Assembly (NCBI RefSeq): GCF_002897295.1
Contig: NZ_BEXF01000036.1
Location: 1 to 41,608, forward strand
Length of the DNA: 41,608 bases
From: Brevibacillus reuszeri
Lineage (GTDB): Bacteria; Bacillota; Bacilli; Brevibacillales; Brevibacillaceae
Reading direction: 5' to 3'
Positions 6,913 through 15,011 of this stretch are shown here, piece after piece; positions within the stretch are counted from its first letter, which is position 1; every line of letters starts with the position of its first letter. Both the position numbers and the translations under genes were made by a program. A model generated the notes under the pieces. The model saw only the letters and a program-made list of their open reading frames with translations, had not been told where the DNA came from and did not search any database.

Positions 6913-8583
6913 TTACTCCTTCATCATTGGAATATGAACGCCTTTTTCCTTGGCGGTCTGAATAGCCAGATCGTAGCCGGCATCCACGTGACGAACGATG
7001 CCCATTCCTGGATCAGTAGTCAATACGCGCTCCAGGCGACGCGCTGCTTCTGGCGTACCGTCAGCAACGATGACCATCCCTGCATGCAAGGAGTAGCCCA
7101 TTCCTACACCGCCTCCATGGTGAACAGAAACCCAGCTTGCGCCACCTACTGCATTGACCATTGCATTGAGGATCGGCCAGTCTGCTACTGCATCGCTGCC
7201 ATCCTTCATCGCTTCTGTCTCGCGATTCGGCGATGCAACCGATCCGGAATCGAGATGATCGCGTCCAATGACAATCGGTGCCTTCAATTCGCCACGTGCC
7301 ACCATGTCATTGATGATTTGACCAAAACGCGCGCGCTCCCCATAGCCCAGCCAGCAAATGCGCGAAGGCAATCCCTGGAACTGAATGCGTTCTTGTGCCA
7401 TCCGAATCCAGTTGCACAAATGCGTATTATACGAAAACTCGCGCAGGATGACCTCATCTGTTTTGTAAATATCCTCAGGATCACCGGAGAGCGCTACCCA
7501 ACGGAATGGCCCCTTGCCCTCGCAAAATTGTGGACGAATATAGGCAGGTACAAAGCCTGGAAAGCGGAATGCTTCCTCTACCCCTTCGTTTTTCGCTACC
7601 TGACGGATGTTATTTCCGTAGTCAAATGTGATCGCTCCCTTTTCTTGCAGAGCGAGCATGGCGCGAACGTGCTCGGCGATGCTTGCTTTCGAACGAGCTT
7701 CATACTCTTTTGGATCACTGCCCCTCAGCTGCGCTGCTTCCTCCAGGCTCATACCAACCGGGATATAGCCATTCAGAGGATCATGCGAGGAGGTTTGATC
7801 TGTCAAAACATCCGGGATAAAATTGCGTGCCAGCATCTCTTTCAATACTTCTGCCGCATTTCCTAAAAGGCCGATGGAGATACCTTTTTTCTCACGCTTC
7901 GCCGCTTCTGCCAGACGGATGGCCTCATCCAGACTTTCGGTCATCTCATCCAAATATCTCGTGTCCAATCGACGCTGGATTCGTGTGCGATCTACCTCAA
8001 TATTGATGCTTACACCGCCATTGAGGGACACTGCAAGCGGCTGTGCTCCGCCCATACCACCCAGACCAGCTGTAACTGTAATCGTCCCTGCAAGCGTTCC
8101 CTCAAAATGCTGTCTGGCACATTCTGCAAAAGTCTCATATGTCCCTTGTACAATTCCTTGGCTGCCGATATAAATCCAGCTTCCAGCGGTCATTTGCCCG
8201 TACATCATCAGCCCTTTTTTGTCGAGCTCGTGGAAATGCTCCCAATTCGCCCACGCAGGAACGAGATTGGAGTTTGCCAAAAGAACTCGCGGTGCATCTG
8301 TATGTGATTTAAATACCGCCACTGGCTTGCCGGATTGGATCAATAACGTCTCATCACTCTCTAAGTTTTTCAATGTTTCGACAATAGCATCGAAGCATTC
8401 CCAGTTGCGTGCAGCTTTCCCGATTCCTCCATATACAACCAGGTCATCGGTCCGCTCTGCTACATCAGGATTCAGGTTATTTAACAGCATACGCAGCGCC
8501 GCTTCCTGCACCCAGCCCTTTGTATGCAGCTTGGTACCAGAATACGATTGAATCATTTGCTGAATAGTTTGTGTTTTCGTCAT
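6913..8583 (-). CDS. hutU: Urocanate hydratase
   Basis: About 556-aa NAD-dependent lyase that converts urocanate to 4-imidazolone-5-propanoate. Family blocks are clear: VYGGIGKAARNWE, TVTAGLGGMGGAQPLA (NAD-binding region), IDVLTDQTSSHDPLNGYIP-like segment, the catalytic Cys region FQGLPSRICWLGYGER, and VGGASWVSVHHGGGVGMGYS. ATG 8583 is chosen because AGGTGG stands 5 nt upstream; a GTG three codons earlier lies inside that site. It is the first gene of the set here. Histidase, which supplies urocanate, and HutP are not next to it as they are in B. subtilis, so control is probably different. Confidence 0.97.
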   Translation of the reverse strand: MTKTQTIQQMIQSYSGTKLHTKGWVQEAALRMLLNNLNPDVAERTDDLVVYGGIGKAARNWECFDAIVETLKNLESDETLLIQSGKPVAVFKSHTDAPRVLLANSNLVPAWANWEHFHELDKKGLMMYGQMTAGSWIYIGSQGIVQGTYETFAECARQHFEGTLAGTITVTAGLGGMGGAQPLAVSLNGGVSINIEVDRTRIQRRLDTRYLDEMTESLDEAIRLAEAAKREKKGISIGLLGNAAEVLKEMLARNFIPDVLTDQTSSHDPLNGYIPVGMSLEEAAQLRGSDPKEYEARSKASIAEHVRAMLALQEKGAITFDYGNNIRQVAKNEGVEEAFRFPGFVPAYIRPQFCEGKGPFRWVALSGDPEDIYKTDEVILREFSYNTHLCNWIRMAQERIQFQGLPSRICWLGYGERARFGQIINDMVARGELKAPIVIGRDHLDSGSVASPNRETEAMKDGSDAVADWPILNAMVNAVGGASWVSVHHGGGVGMGYSLHAGMVIVADGTPEAARRLERVLTTDPGMGIVRHVDAGYDLAIQTAKEKGVHIPMMKE

Positions 8584-8624
8584 AAATTCCACCTGCTTTT
8601 CTCCAGATTGAATAGCTTATATCT

Positions 8625-8630
8625 AGTATA
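8625..8630 (-). promoter_or_regulatory. hutU: Candidate SigA -10 box for hutU
   Basis: Minus-strand TATACT 41 nt before the hutU start. The -35 position at a 17-nt spacing is only TTTTTT, so a SigA promoter here would be weak or need an activator. It competes with the sigma-54 interpretation at 8644-8660. Confidence 0.35.
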
Positions 8631-8643
8631 GAAAAGCGAAACG

Positions 8644-8660
8644 ATGCAAAAAAGGCACCA
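8644..8660 (-). promoter_or_regulatory. hutU: Candidate sigma-54 promoter for hutU
   Basis: The minus strand reads TGGTGC-CTTTT-TTGCAT. GG and GC are exactly 10 nt apart, as sigma-54 holoenzyme requires, and the -12 half is perfect, while the -24 half has two changes from TGGCAC. The predicted start near 8634 gives a leader of about 50 nt. The element overlaps the terminator at 8648-8678, so the resemblance could be accidental. Confidence 0.35.
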
Positions 8661-8678
8661 CTCTTTCGATTTGGTGCC
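8648..8678 (-). terminator. Terminator of the AraC-type regulator gene
   Basis: Perfect 7-bp stem GGCACCA/TGGTGCC with an 11-nt loop, followed on the minus strand by six T. It lies about 65 nt past the stop of the regulator. Confidence 0.75.
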
Positions 8679-8744
8679 ACTTCTTTCGGTATGAATCGGC
8701 TCAGCAGATCACTTTTTAAGAAATTCTCTCTTTTTATTCGATTT

Positions 8745-10241
8745 CTATCTTTTCTTTTGATTTCGAAACAGACGTGGAGTTGTACCCGTCTTTTCCTTGA
8801 ATATTTTGCTGAAATAATTGGCGTTTACAAAGCCAGTTTGTTGCGCAATCTCTCCGACAGACAAAGATGTCTCCATCAGCAGGCGACTTGCCTCCTTTAC
8901 GCGCAGAGTGGTCAGCAGATGCCGAAAGGAAACGCCTTGCTTTTGAGTAAACAGCGTACTGAAATAGGCAGGACTGCGATCGACGTGACGCGCGACATCC
9001 TCCAGGCGCAGATCAGAATCGGAATAGCGTCTCTCCATGTACCGAATAGCTTGTTCGATGACATCCAGTCTGACCTCATCTCGCTGATTTTGAACCAGGT
9101 CCATCAGTGCTTGAATAAACAACAGGAGCTCCACAACAATCCGGTATAGAATCGGCGAATACAGGATGGTTTCAAATACCTGGTGGTACTCCTGCTCGAG
9201 CTCTCCCTGCTCCAGCCCATGAGATTTCATATAGCGTCGCACCTGTGCGAGTATGCTCGTCAAACGAATCCGCAATAGGCCTGGCTCCGGAAAAGGCTCT
9301 TCTTTATAGGAAAAGTGCTTATACATCCACTGCTTCAGCTCTTCTGGATCGCCTCCATGCAGCATGTCTACCCACAGGCGTTGTTCCGACGGAGTCAAAA
9401 AAGGATCGATCGTCGCCCAATTGACCTGATTCTCCACTACCCAAAGCTGCCTGTACCCTTTAAAAAAGCGGATAGACAAAGCCTCACTCGCTTCTTTATA
9501 TTTCTCATACAAGCTTTGCTCCGGCTCCTGTGAATCATACACCACCAGAAACAGGGGGGAATCACCCGTTGTCTCCCAATCCATCAATAGTCGCTTAGCT
9601 GTTTGCTGCAGAAGGGCCGATGCTTCAGGATCTTCTACAGAAAACACGCCTACGATTACTTCACTTGTCGGAAGCAGGATAGGCTTGTCTCGAAAAGGAT
9701 AGTCCTCAAAGAAGCGAAGAAGCTCCGGATGACGCTTTGGGTCCTCCAGTTGCGCAAGCATCAACGCATATGTGCTCCCCTGCAAAGGACGAGGAAAAAA
9801 CAGATCCTGATACGATACCTCTCTGACTCCTCCAGTCGCACCACTCTCCTCCTGATTCAGCTGGTTGTGTCTGCTCCTCTCCTGACAGCAGCGGGTCAAA
9901 ACACGTCTGATATACTCGGGCGTTTGGGGCTTAATCCATAAATCCCGTGCATTCAGCTCAATTCCTTGCATCGCACGTTCAAAGGTAGCTTCTGCTGTCG
10001 TAACCAGTACAGTAGGCTTATACTGCTCCACCAACAGCTTGAGCCGCTCCCATTGACCTTTTCCAATCATGTCCAATTCGAGGCAGATTACATCCGGCGT
10101 CTGGGATTCCATCAGTTGAAATACCTCTGCCATCGTCCCCGCAGAGAGTACTTTTTTATACGGAATTGCACAGCTAGATACGAGCCAGCCCATTCCAGTC
10201 CGTTCATTCGGATCACGGTCGGCAATCATGATGCTGGGCAT
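8745..10241 (-). CDS. AraC-type response regulator with degenerate receiver
   Basis: About 498 aa, laid out like YesN-type regulators. The N-terminal receiver (about 1-125) has the acidic pair in IADRD, the conserved Thr in VLVTTAE and Lys in LWIKPQ. The phospho-acceptor position in PDVICLELDM is Glu55 instead of Asp. A long middle region (about 140-385) follows. The C-terminal AraC domain (about 395-498) has two helix-turn-helix units, LRLEDVARHVDRSPAYFSTL and SVGEIAQQTGFVNANYFSKI. The ATG at 10241 is preceded by AAGGAGGGG at 6 nt; upstream in-frame codons lack a site. No sensor kinase gene is adjacent. Target unknown. Confidence 0.9.
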   Translation of the reverse strand: MPSIMIADRDPNERTGMGWLVSSCAIPYKKVLSAGTMAEVFQLMESQTPDVICLELDMIGKGQWERLKLLVEQYKPTVLVTTAEATFERAMQGIELNARDLWIKPQTPEYIRRVLTRCCQERSRHNQLNQEESGATGGVREVSYQDLFFPRPLQGSTYALMLAQLEDPKRHPELLRFFEDYPFRDKPILLPTSEVIVGVFSVEDPEASALLQQTAKRLLMDWETTGDSPLFLVVYDSQEPEQSLYEKYKEASEALSIRFFKGYRQLWVVENQVNWATIDPFLTPSEQRLWVDMLHGGDPEELKQWMYKHFSYKEEPFPEPGLLRIRLTSILAQVRRYMKSHGLEQGELEQEYHQVFETILYSPILYRIVVELLLFIQALMDLVQNQRDEVRLDVIEQAIRYMERRYSDSDLRLEDVARHVDRSPAYFSTLFTQKQGVSFRHLLTTLRVKEASRLLMETSLSVGEIAQQTGFVNANYFSKIFKEKTGTTPRLFRNQKKR

Positions 10242-10312
10242 GGACAGCCCCTCCTTTGCAATGCCAGAAGATTTAGACGAAATGAGGTACAAAACCCTAT
10301 TCGTAGAAACAA

Positions 10313-10336
10313 AGGTTGCCCGCAATTGGACAACCT
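10313..10336 (-). terminator. Weak hairpin after lepB
   Basis: AGGTTG/CAACCT stem of 6 bp with a 12-nt loop, followed on the minus strand by TTTGTTTC. It may partly end the lepB transcript before the AraC-type gene. A weak candidate. Confidence 0.3.
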
Positions 10337-10353
10337 CGTACGATAGTGGCTTT

Positions 10354-10917
10354 TTACGATGTAAAAGGATTTTCAATCATTGTTCCCATGATGTGATCAA
10401 CCGGAATAAATCCGATTTCCCGCGAATCCGTACTGTGATTACGATTATCTCCCATCACGAAGATGTGATTTTCAGGAACAGTCAGCTTGCCGTCTGCGAC
10501 AAACTGCATCGTTTCCTTAATGTACGGCTCTTCCAAAGCAACGCCGTTGCGGTAAACCTTGTTGTCCTTGAATTCAAGCACGTCTCCTGGTTTTCCGATG
10601 ACACGTTTGACGTACATAGAGTGATCTTCTTGTGTTCCTGTCAAAAGAGAGACCAGTGGGTGGCTTGTGAGATCGTCCATAAAGGAACGGTCTCTTTGGA
10701 CACGACTGTCAATAACGACGATATCTCCATAGTTCGGTAAATAGGAAAACGTATGTGAAAGTTTAGACACGTAAATTCGCTGTTGATCCTGCAAGGTAGG
10801 GTCCATGGAATGACCATCAACCTTATATGGTTGGAATACAAAGATTCCTAAGACCAGGGCAAAAACTACTGCAAAGGCAATCGAACGAACCCATCCCATA
10901 ATCTCTTTCACTCTCAT
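10354..10917 (-). CDS. lepB: Signal peptidase I
   Basis: 187-aa type I signal peptidase of the Gram-positive (SipS-like) kind, with a single N-terminal membrane anchor at about residues 12-28. It removes signal peptides of exported proteins on the outer face of the membrane. Catalytic Ser37 lies in GHSMDPTL and the general base Lys104 in YVKRVIGKPGD. The C-terminal signature MGDNRNHSTDSREIGF is intact. GAGGAG stands 6 nt before the ATG. It seems to be transcribed alone from the 10961-10990 promoter. Several sip paralogues are usual in such genomes. Confidence 0.96.
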   Translation of the reverse strand: MRVKEIMGWVRSIAFAVVFALVLGIFVFQPYKVDGHSMDPTLQDQQRIYVSKLSHTFSYLPNYGDIVVIDSRVQRDRSFMDDLTSHPLVSLLTGTQEDHSMYVKRVIGKPGDVLEFKDNKVYRNGVALEEPYIKETMQFVADGKLTVPENHIFVMGDNRNHSTDSREIGFIPVDHIMGTMIENPFTS

Positions 10918-10960
10918 TTGACACTCCTCTCATTACCTTCTTCCAAAAACCTTCCCACAC

Positions 10961-10990
10961 ATCATACCACAAACGATAGACAGACGCCAA
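10961..10990 (-). promoter_or_regulatory. lepB: Promoter of lepB
   Basis: Minus-strand -35 TTGGCG (10985-10990), 18-nt spacer, and extended -10 TGG-TATGAT (hexamer at 10961-10966), 44 nt before the lepB start and directly after the terminator of the preceding gene. Confidence 0.5.
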
Positions 10991-11019
10991 AAAGCCAGCC
11001 CCATATAACGGAGCTGACT
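10989..11019 (-). terminator. Terminator of the sigma-54 activator gene
   Basis: 10-bp stem (arms 10993-11002 and 11010-11019, two G:U pairs on the minus strand), 7-nt loop, then TTTTT on the minus strand. It starts 14 nt past the stop codon. Confidence 0.8.
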
Positions 11020-11032
11020 CTGCCATCCCATC

Positions 11033-12826
11033 TTATTTGGACAAGCCGTACTCTTTCATTTTGCGGAAAAGACTCGCTCGACTGATTCCAAGCAACTCTG
11101 CCGCGTCTTCTTTTCTGCCTTTTCTTTTCTGGACGCGCTGAATTGCCTTCGTAATCGCCATGCGCTCCATTTCCTTTAGCGAAAGCAGTTCGTCCTGTTG
11201 TTCCTCGCTTCCCACCGTCCGTGAAGATCGCAACGACTCGCTATTGTTTTTCACTATCGCGCCTGGTAAACTAGCTGGTTGAATCGAGGTATCGACCTCC
11301 ATGTTGACGGCATACTCCACGACGTTAGCTAGTTCCCTGACATTACCAGGCCAATCATGATGAAACAAAATCGCCTGTGTTTCCTGTGAAAATCCAGAAA
11401 CAGGCTTGCCTAATCGTGCCGCACATTCTGCCAGACAGCCATTTGCCAAGGTCAGTATATCCTCGCGGCGACTCTTTAGCGAAGGCAAATGTATCGGAAT
11501 CACATGCAATCGATAAAACAAATCCATGCGAAACAGTCCCTGGTAGACCCGTTCTTGCAAATCCATATGGGTTGCCGCAATGATTCGGGCATGAACAGGA
11601 ATCACCTTTCCGGCTCCTCCTACCCGCTGAAGCTCTTTTTCTTGAAGTACGCGAAGCAGCTTCGATTGCAGATGAAGCGGCATGTCTCCGATTTCGTCCA
11701 AAAAAAGCGTACCTTTTCCAGCCAGTTCAAAAAGACCCGGCTTTCCTCCCTTTCGCGCACCTGTAAAAGAGCCTTCCTCATAACCAAAGAGCTCGCTTTC
11801 CAGCAAATGCTCGGGGATCGCAGCGCAATTAATGGAGATAAAAGGCTGCGCATTTCGCCTGCTCGCTTGGTGGATCGCTTTGGCAAACAGCTCCTTGCCT
11901 GTCCCGCTCTCTCCCTGGAGCAGTACGGTAGAATCACTGTCTGCGACTCGCCTTGCCATGTCTTTAGCGCGCTGGATGGCAGGACTGCTTCCTAGGATGA
12001 CCGAAAAAGCATCCTCACGTTCATAGCCGCCTACCTGTCTGGCAATTTCTACGACTTCCCGCACGTCATCAAGGGTAATGACCCATTCACGAATGTCGCC
12101 GTCGAGTTCAATCGGCTTCATCGAAAACAAAAACTCCTTCGCTTCCTGTCCGATCACCAGAGTGACCTTTTTCGGAGTGCCCTGCACCTGATCCGCTTCT
12201 CTGATCGCCGCAAGCCAAGCTGTTGCATCTATGTCTGCAAAGCTGTCATCAGCCCCGAGCTGTAAAAACTGACGTGCTCTCTGGTTGACCTGAACGATTC
12301 GATCGGCCTGATCCACTGTAAGCATCGCTTTGTCCAAATCATCCATTACAACACGAAGCTTGGCTAGCGCGAGCTGCTGCTCGACATACATGTTGTGTTC
12401 TTTCAGCTTGATCGAGATCAGCTCAGCCATTTTTTGCAAAAAGTTGAGGATCGAGCTGACATCAGAGAATAACCGCTCTCTTTGCTCCTGATCAAATGCG
12501 AGCAAACCGATGACACCAACCTTTTGTCCATCCAGCATAATCGGGCAACAGATTTCACCCGTCTCAGCACAATTGCCAAAGTGGGCACACGGTCGGCAGC
12601 GATCATCCTCGCCGGGACGAGTAATTACCACGGGTTGTCCAGCAAACAAGGAGGAGCGATAGACGTGATCATGGCCCGCCATCGTGTGCAATACACCTGC
12701 CTGCGTGCGTCCCGTTCCGGCTATCCGCATCAAATCTGTGTCGGCAATTTCTACCTCTACGCGCAGAACGGACGCTACTGCCCAAGCAATTTGCTGAACA
12801 CTCTCCTGTATCTCACGCAAGGACAT
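11033..12826 (-). CDS. Sigma-54-dependent enhancer-binding protein with GAF, PAS and Fis-type HTH
   Basis: 597-aa activator of sigma-54 RNA polymerase. The N-terminal sensor (about 1-140) is GAF-like and contains a cysteine group Cys77, 80, 86, 93 and 94. A PAS-like domain follows (about 150-260). The AAA+ domain starts near 275, with Walker A GESGTGKE (305-312), a GSFTGA loop (352-357; the consensus is GAFTGA) and Walker B TLFLDEIG (373-380). A Fis-type helix-turn-helix, AAELLGISRASLFRKMKEYG, closes the protein. GAGGGGGG precedes the ATG by about 8 nt. No metabolic operon is adjacent, so the regulated genes are not obvious; two sigma-54-type elements lie within 10 kb. The cysteines suggest redox, metal or Fe-S sensing (inference). 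Confidence 0.93.
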   Translation of the reverse strand: MSLREIQESVQQIAWAVASVLRVEVEIADTDLMRIAGTGRTQAGVLHTMAGHDHVYRSSLFAGQPVVITRPGEDDRCRPCAHFGNCAETGEICCPIMLDGQKVGVIGLLAFDQEQRERLFSDVSSILNFLQKMAELISIKLKEHNMYVEQQLALAKLRVVMDDLDKAMLTVDQADRIVQVNQRARQFLQLGADDSFADIDATAWLAAIREADQVQGTPKKVTLVIGQEAKEFLFSMKPIELDGDIREWVITLDDVREVVEIARQVGGYEREDAFSVILGSSPAIQRAKDMARRVADSDSTVLLQGESGTGKELFAKAIHQASRRNAQPFISINCAAIPEHLLESELFGYEEGSFTGARKGGKPGLFELAGKGTLFLDEIGDMPLHLQSKLLRVLQEKELQRVGGAGKVIPVHARIIAATHMDLQERVYQGLFRMDLFYRLHVIPIHLPSLKSRREDILTLANGCLAECAARLGKPVSGFSQETQAILFHHDWPGNVRELANVVEYAVNMEVDTSIQPASLPGAIVKNNSESLRSSRTVGSEEQQDELLSLKEMERMAITKAIQRVQKRKGRKEDAAELLGISRASLFRKMKEYGLSK

Positions 12827-12860
12827 GCGGATTCCCCCCTCTGTCGTATCATCTGCCTCT

Positions 12861-12866
12861 ATTATA
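12861..12866 (-). promoter_or_regulatory. -10 box of the sigma-54 activator gene
   Basis: Perfect minus-strand TATAAT 34 nt before the start codon. No convincing -35 is seen at the right distance. Confidence 0.4.
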
Positions 12867-12892
12867 CCGCAGACGTGGGGAGAGCCCAGTTA

Positions 12893-13306
12893 TTATGCAT
12901 TCGCTTCTTCATCCTCTGCAGATGGCCATCCGCCCCACAGATTGGTGATATGCCCATCCAGATCACGCAGCGTAAAGCTGTAGCCCCCGCTCTTCTTATA
13001 GCTCATCTCACTCGTTTCAATCCCTTTGCTGCGCAGCTCTTCATAAACGGCGTGAATTTGATCTACCTGAAGCGAGATGATCGGCTGTTCCTGCCCCGCC
13101 ATATTGGTGAAGTCGAGGCATGGTACGTTTGGGCTTTGAACCAGACCAAGCCCTACCCCTCCGACATTCAGCCATGCTTCATAATCTCCCGGCGTATACT
13201 CAAAGGTAAACGGAATTCCCAGAACATCCCGGTACCACTTCACCGATACCTCCACATTTTTTACTGGCACCTGAATTACTGCAAAATGACGTACGAATGT
13301 ACTCAT
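12893..13306 (-). CDS. VOC family protein (glyoxalase/bleomycin-resistance fold)
   Basis: 137 aa with the paired beta-alpha-beta-beta-beta modules of the vicinal oxygen chelate family: VRHFAVIQVPVKNVEVSVKWYRDVLG at the start (shown here only as a family block) and LRDLDGHITNLWGG at the end. Substrate cannot be inferred; relatives include glyoxalase I, dioxygenases and antibiotic-binding proteins. ATG 13306 is chosen because GAAGGAG stands about 8 nt upstream, whereas an upstream in-frame GTG has no site. It lies 90 nt downstream of the sigma factor gene on the same strand, so the two may be co-transcribed. Confidence 0.87.
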   Translation of the reverse strand: MSTFVRHFAVIQVPVKNVEVSVKWYRDVLGIPFTFEYTPGDYEAWLNVGGVGLGLVQSPNVPCLDFTNMAGQEQPIISLQVDQIHAVYEELRSKGIETSEMSYKKSGGYSFTLRDLDGHITNLWGGWPSAEDEEANA

Positions 13307-13396
13307 AACATTCACTCCTTCTGTAAGATATGGATGAACCACTACTAGCCTTTCATGCTCTTAAACGAGAAGTTGGGTCAAAAAGAAACGGGCATG

Positions 13397-14128
13397 CTAC
13401 CATTTTTGAATAAAATGGATCAAATGGCCGTCTGGATCGCGAACCGAAAAATAGAGCTTGTCCGCCTGAACAGTTACCTTCTCTACGCGCACCCCGCGAT
13501 CCACAAATCGCAAATACGTATCACAAATGGCGTAAGGATCACCTGCACGAAAAGCTGCCAAAAACTGCTCGAAGTCTTCTTTGGTCACCGAAGCAGTGGA
13601 AGCCTGTTGTGTGGATGGCTTGTGACGAGCTTCTTCGCTTCCGTCAGCGGCTTGTTTTGCCAGAGAGAGCAGGCGATTCCGCGCCCTTTTTACTCCTTCC
13701 TTTACTGCCCCAAGCGTCATATGAAGCAGCCTTGCCGTTTCCGGTGCAGTGAATGAAAAAATATCAATCAAAAGGATCAGCACCATCTGCCGTGCATTCA
13801 ATCGATTTGCCAATTGCTCAAAATTTTCCCGAATGGTATATGCATCACTAGCTGTAGAGTGTTGCAAATACTGTGCTTCGTCAAATAACTCTTTGGATTC
13901 ATTTGTTTGTTTTTTCCGACAATGATCAATCCACGCATTGGTCGCAATCTGTCTAAGAAAGGCTTTCGTCAGCTCGCGCTCCGGCTGCTGCTGAATCGAT
14001 CGATACGCTTTGGCCAATGTTTCTTGCATCAAATCTTCCGCATCCCATTTGTTCTTGGCGAGCTGTAAGCAGTGCTTTTTTACGTCTGATAGAAACGGCT
14101 CTAGGCGAGAAAAGGATGCGCTACTCAT
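13397..14128 (-). CDS. ECF-type sigma factor with C-terminal extension
   Basis: 243-aa group 4 sigma factor. Region 2 (about 8-75) shows DAEDLMQETLAKAYRSI and the helix FLRQIATNAWIDHCRKK. Region 4 (about 100-155) shows FSFTAPETARLLHMTLGAVKEGVKRAR in the form of its helix-turn-helix. After a polar linker (160-180) there is an extra 60-residue tail ending in FSVRDPDGHLIHFI, a pattern typical of VOC proteins. ATG 14128 has GGAGGG 5 nt upstream; upstream in-frame codons have no site. No anti-sigma gene is adjacent. It has its own promoter, and a VOC gene lies downstream. Confidence 0.88.
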   Translation of the reverse strand: MSSASFSRLEPFLSDVKKHCLQLAKNKWDAEDLMQETLAKAYRSIQQQPERELTKAFLRQIATNAWIDHCRKKQTNESKELFDEAQYLQHSTASDAYTIRENFEQLANRLNARQMVLILLIDIFSFTAPETARLLHMTLGAVKEGVKRARNRLLSLAKQAADGSEEARHKPSTQQASTASVTKEDFEQFLAAFRAGDPYAICDTYLRFVDRGVRVEKVTVQADKLYFSVRDPDGHLIHFIQKW

Positions 14129-14162
14129 AAAATCCCTCCGAGGCTCCCTCAAATACACATTT

Positions 14163-14191
14163 ATTGTCAATAATTTACTGGTGGCTGTCAA
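14163..14191 (-). promoter_or_regulatory. SigA promoter of the ECF sigma gene
   Basis: Minus-strand -35 TTGACA (14186-14191, perfect), 17-nt spacer, -10 GACAAT (14163-14168), 34 nt before the start codon. Confidence 0.5.
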
Positions 14192-14218
14192 TCCGCAAAA
14201 GCGGGCTTTCCTGAAAAG

Positions 14219-14238
14219 GTACCAGACAAATTTGGTAC
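14219..14238. promoter_or_regulatory. Inverted repeat in the divergent sigma/CPBP promoter region
   Basis: GTACCA-N8-TGGTAC, a perfect 6-bp inverted repeat upstream of the sigma gene -35 box and between two divergent genes. It could be an operator; the binding protein is unknown. Confidence 0.3.
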
Positions 14239-14312
14239 TGCAATCCTCCGCTCCTAACCGCTACCATGTGGATAGGCAGCAGATGCCAATTCGATAAACT
14301 GGCGGCGATTTT

Positions 14313-14972
14313 ATGATGATAGTTTTCTTGCTTGTTCCGACGTTGCTGATTTTCCTCGGCCTGCAAGTCATAGGCAGTGTTCCTGTGACCTTTCTTCTTT
14401 TCTACAGCTGGCTTTTGCTCGTTCCTACAGTCGATGGCCTCTTCGTGAAAAAATGTACCCCCAGAGAGACGTTTTCCTCACTTGGCTTTTCCATTCGGCG
14501 AAACAATGTTTGGACTGGCCTTTGGACGGGTTTCATTTTTATGTTTGTTATCCTTTGTGGAGGGTACTTCTTTCAATCGTTCCTGTTTGATCGCTCCGAC
14601 CTCTCCCAACTGCTTGCTCGCTGGAATTTTACTGGCGATTTCACAGGTGGCCTGGTCCTCATCCTGATGCTGATCAATCCGGTATTGGAAGAGATGTATT
14701 GGCGCGGCTACATGCATAATAAGCTGACGCGAAAATATAAACCACAGACCGTCATCCTGCTTACGGCACTGTTTTACAGTCTCTATCATTTGCTTTCGGT
14801 CATACCGCTCTTTGCATGGCCTTATAATGTCATGATGGTCGTGCCTGTGTTTCTGGCAGGTTTAATCTGGGGGTACATGCGACAACGCCATCACTCGGTT
14901 GTCGGCTCGATCATCAGTCATGTGCTGGCTGATGCTGGGATAATGGGTATTTATTTATTGTTCTTGGCGTGA
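14313..14972 (+). CDS. CPBP family intramembrane glutamic protease
   Basis: 219-aa integral membrane protein with about six hydrophobic segments. The three CPBP (ABI, Rce1-like) motifs are present: EEMYWRGY (EExxxR), the YSLYHLL segment (FxxxH-type histidine) and SHVLADAG (histidine in the last motif). Such proteins cleave or process membrane substrates; some protect against self-bacteriocins or regulate signalling. The ATG at 14313 has only a weak GGCGG-like site. It stands alone, divergent from the ECF sigma gene and convergent with the GH9 gene, and the substrate is not indicated. Confidence 0.88.
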   Translation: MMIVFLLVPTLLIFLGLQVIGSVPVTFLLFYSWLLLVPTVDGLFVKKCTPRETFSSLGFSIRRNNVWTGLWTGFIFMFVILCGGYFFQSFLFDRSDLSQLLARWNFTGDFTGGLVLILMLINPVLEEMYWRGYMHNKLTRKYKPQTVILLTALFYSLYHLLSVIPLFAWPYNVMMVVPVFLAGLIWGYMRQRHHSVVGSIISHVLADAGIMGIYLLFLA

Positions 14973-14973
14973 G

Positions 14974-15000
14974 AAAACCTGCCCTCAGAGGCAGGTTTCT
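14974..15000. terminator. Bidirectional terminator
   Basis: Perfect 9-bp stem AAACCTGCC/GGCAGGTTT around a 6-nt loop, with T-rich sequence on both outgoing strands. It serves the CPBP gene (+) and the convergent GH9 gene (-). Confidence 0.8.
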
Positions 15001-15011
15001 TTAATGGCCCC

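Noticed and set aside
6934..7866. 310-codon open frame opposite hutU
   Set aside because: It is an antisense shadow of a fully conserved enzyme, with no family resemblance.
11033..12826. GSFTGA instead of GAFTGA in the sigma-54 activator as a defect
   Set aside because: GSFTGA is a natural variant in working activators, so it does not indicate loss of function.
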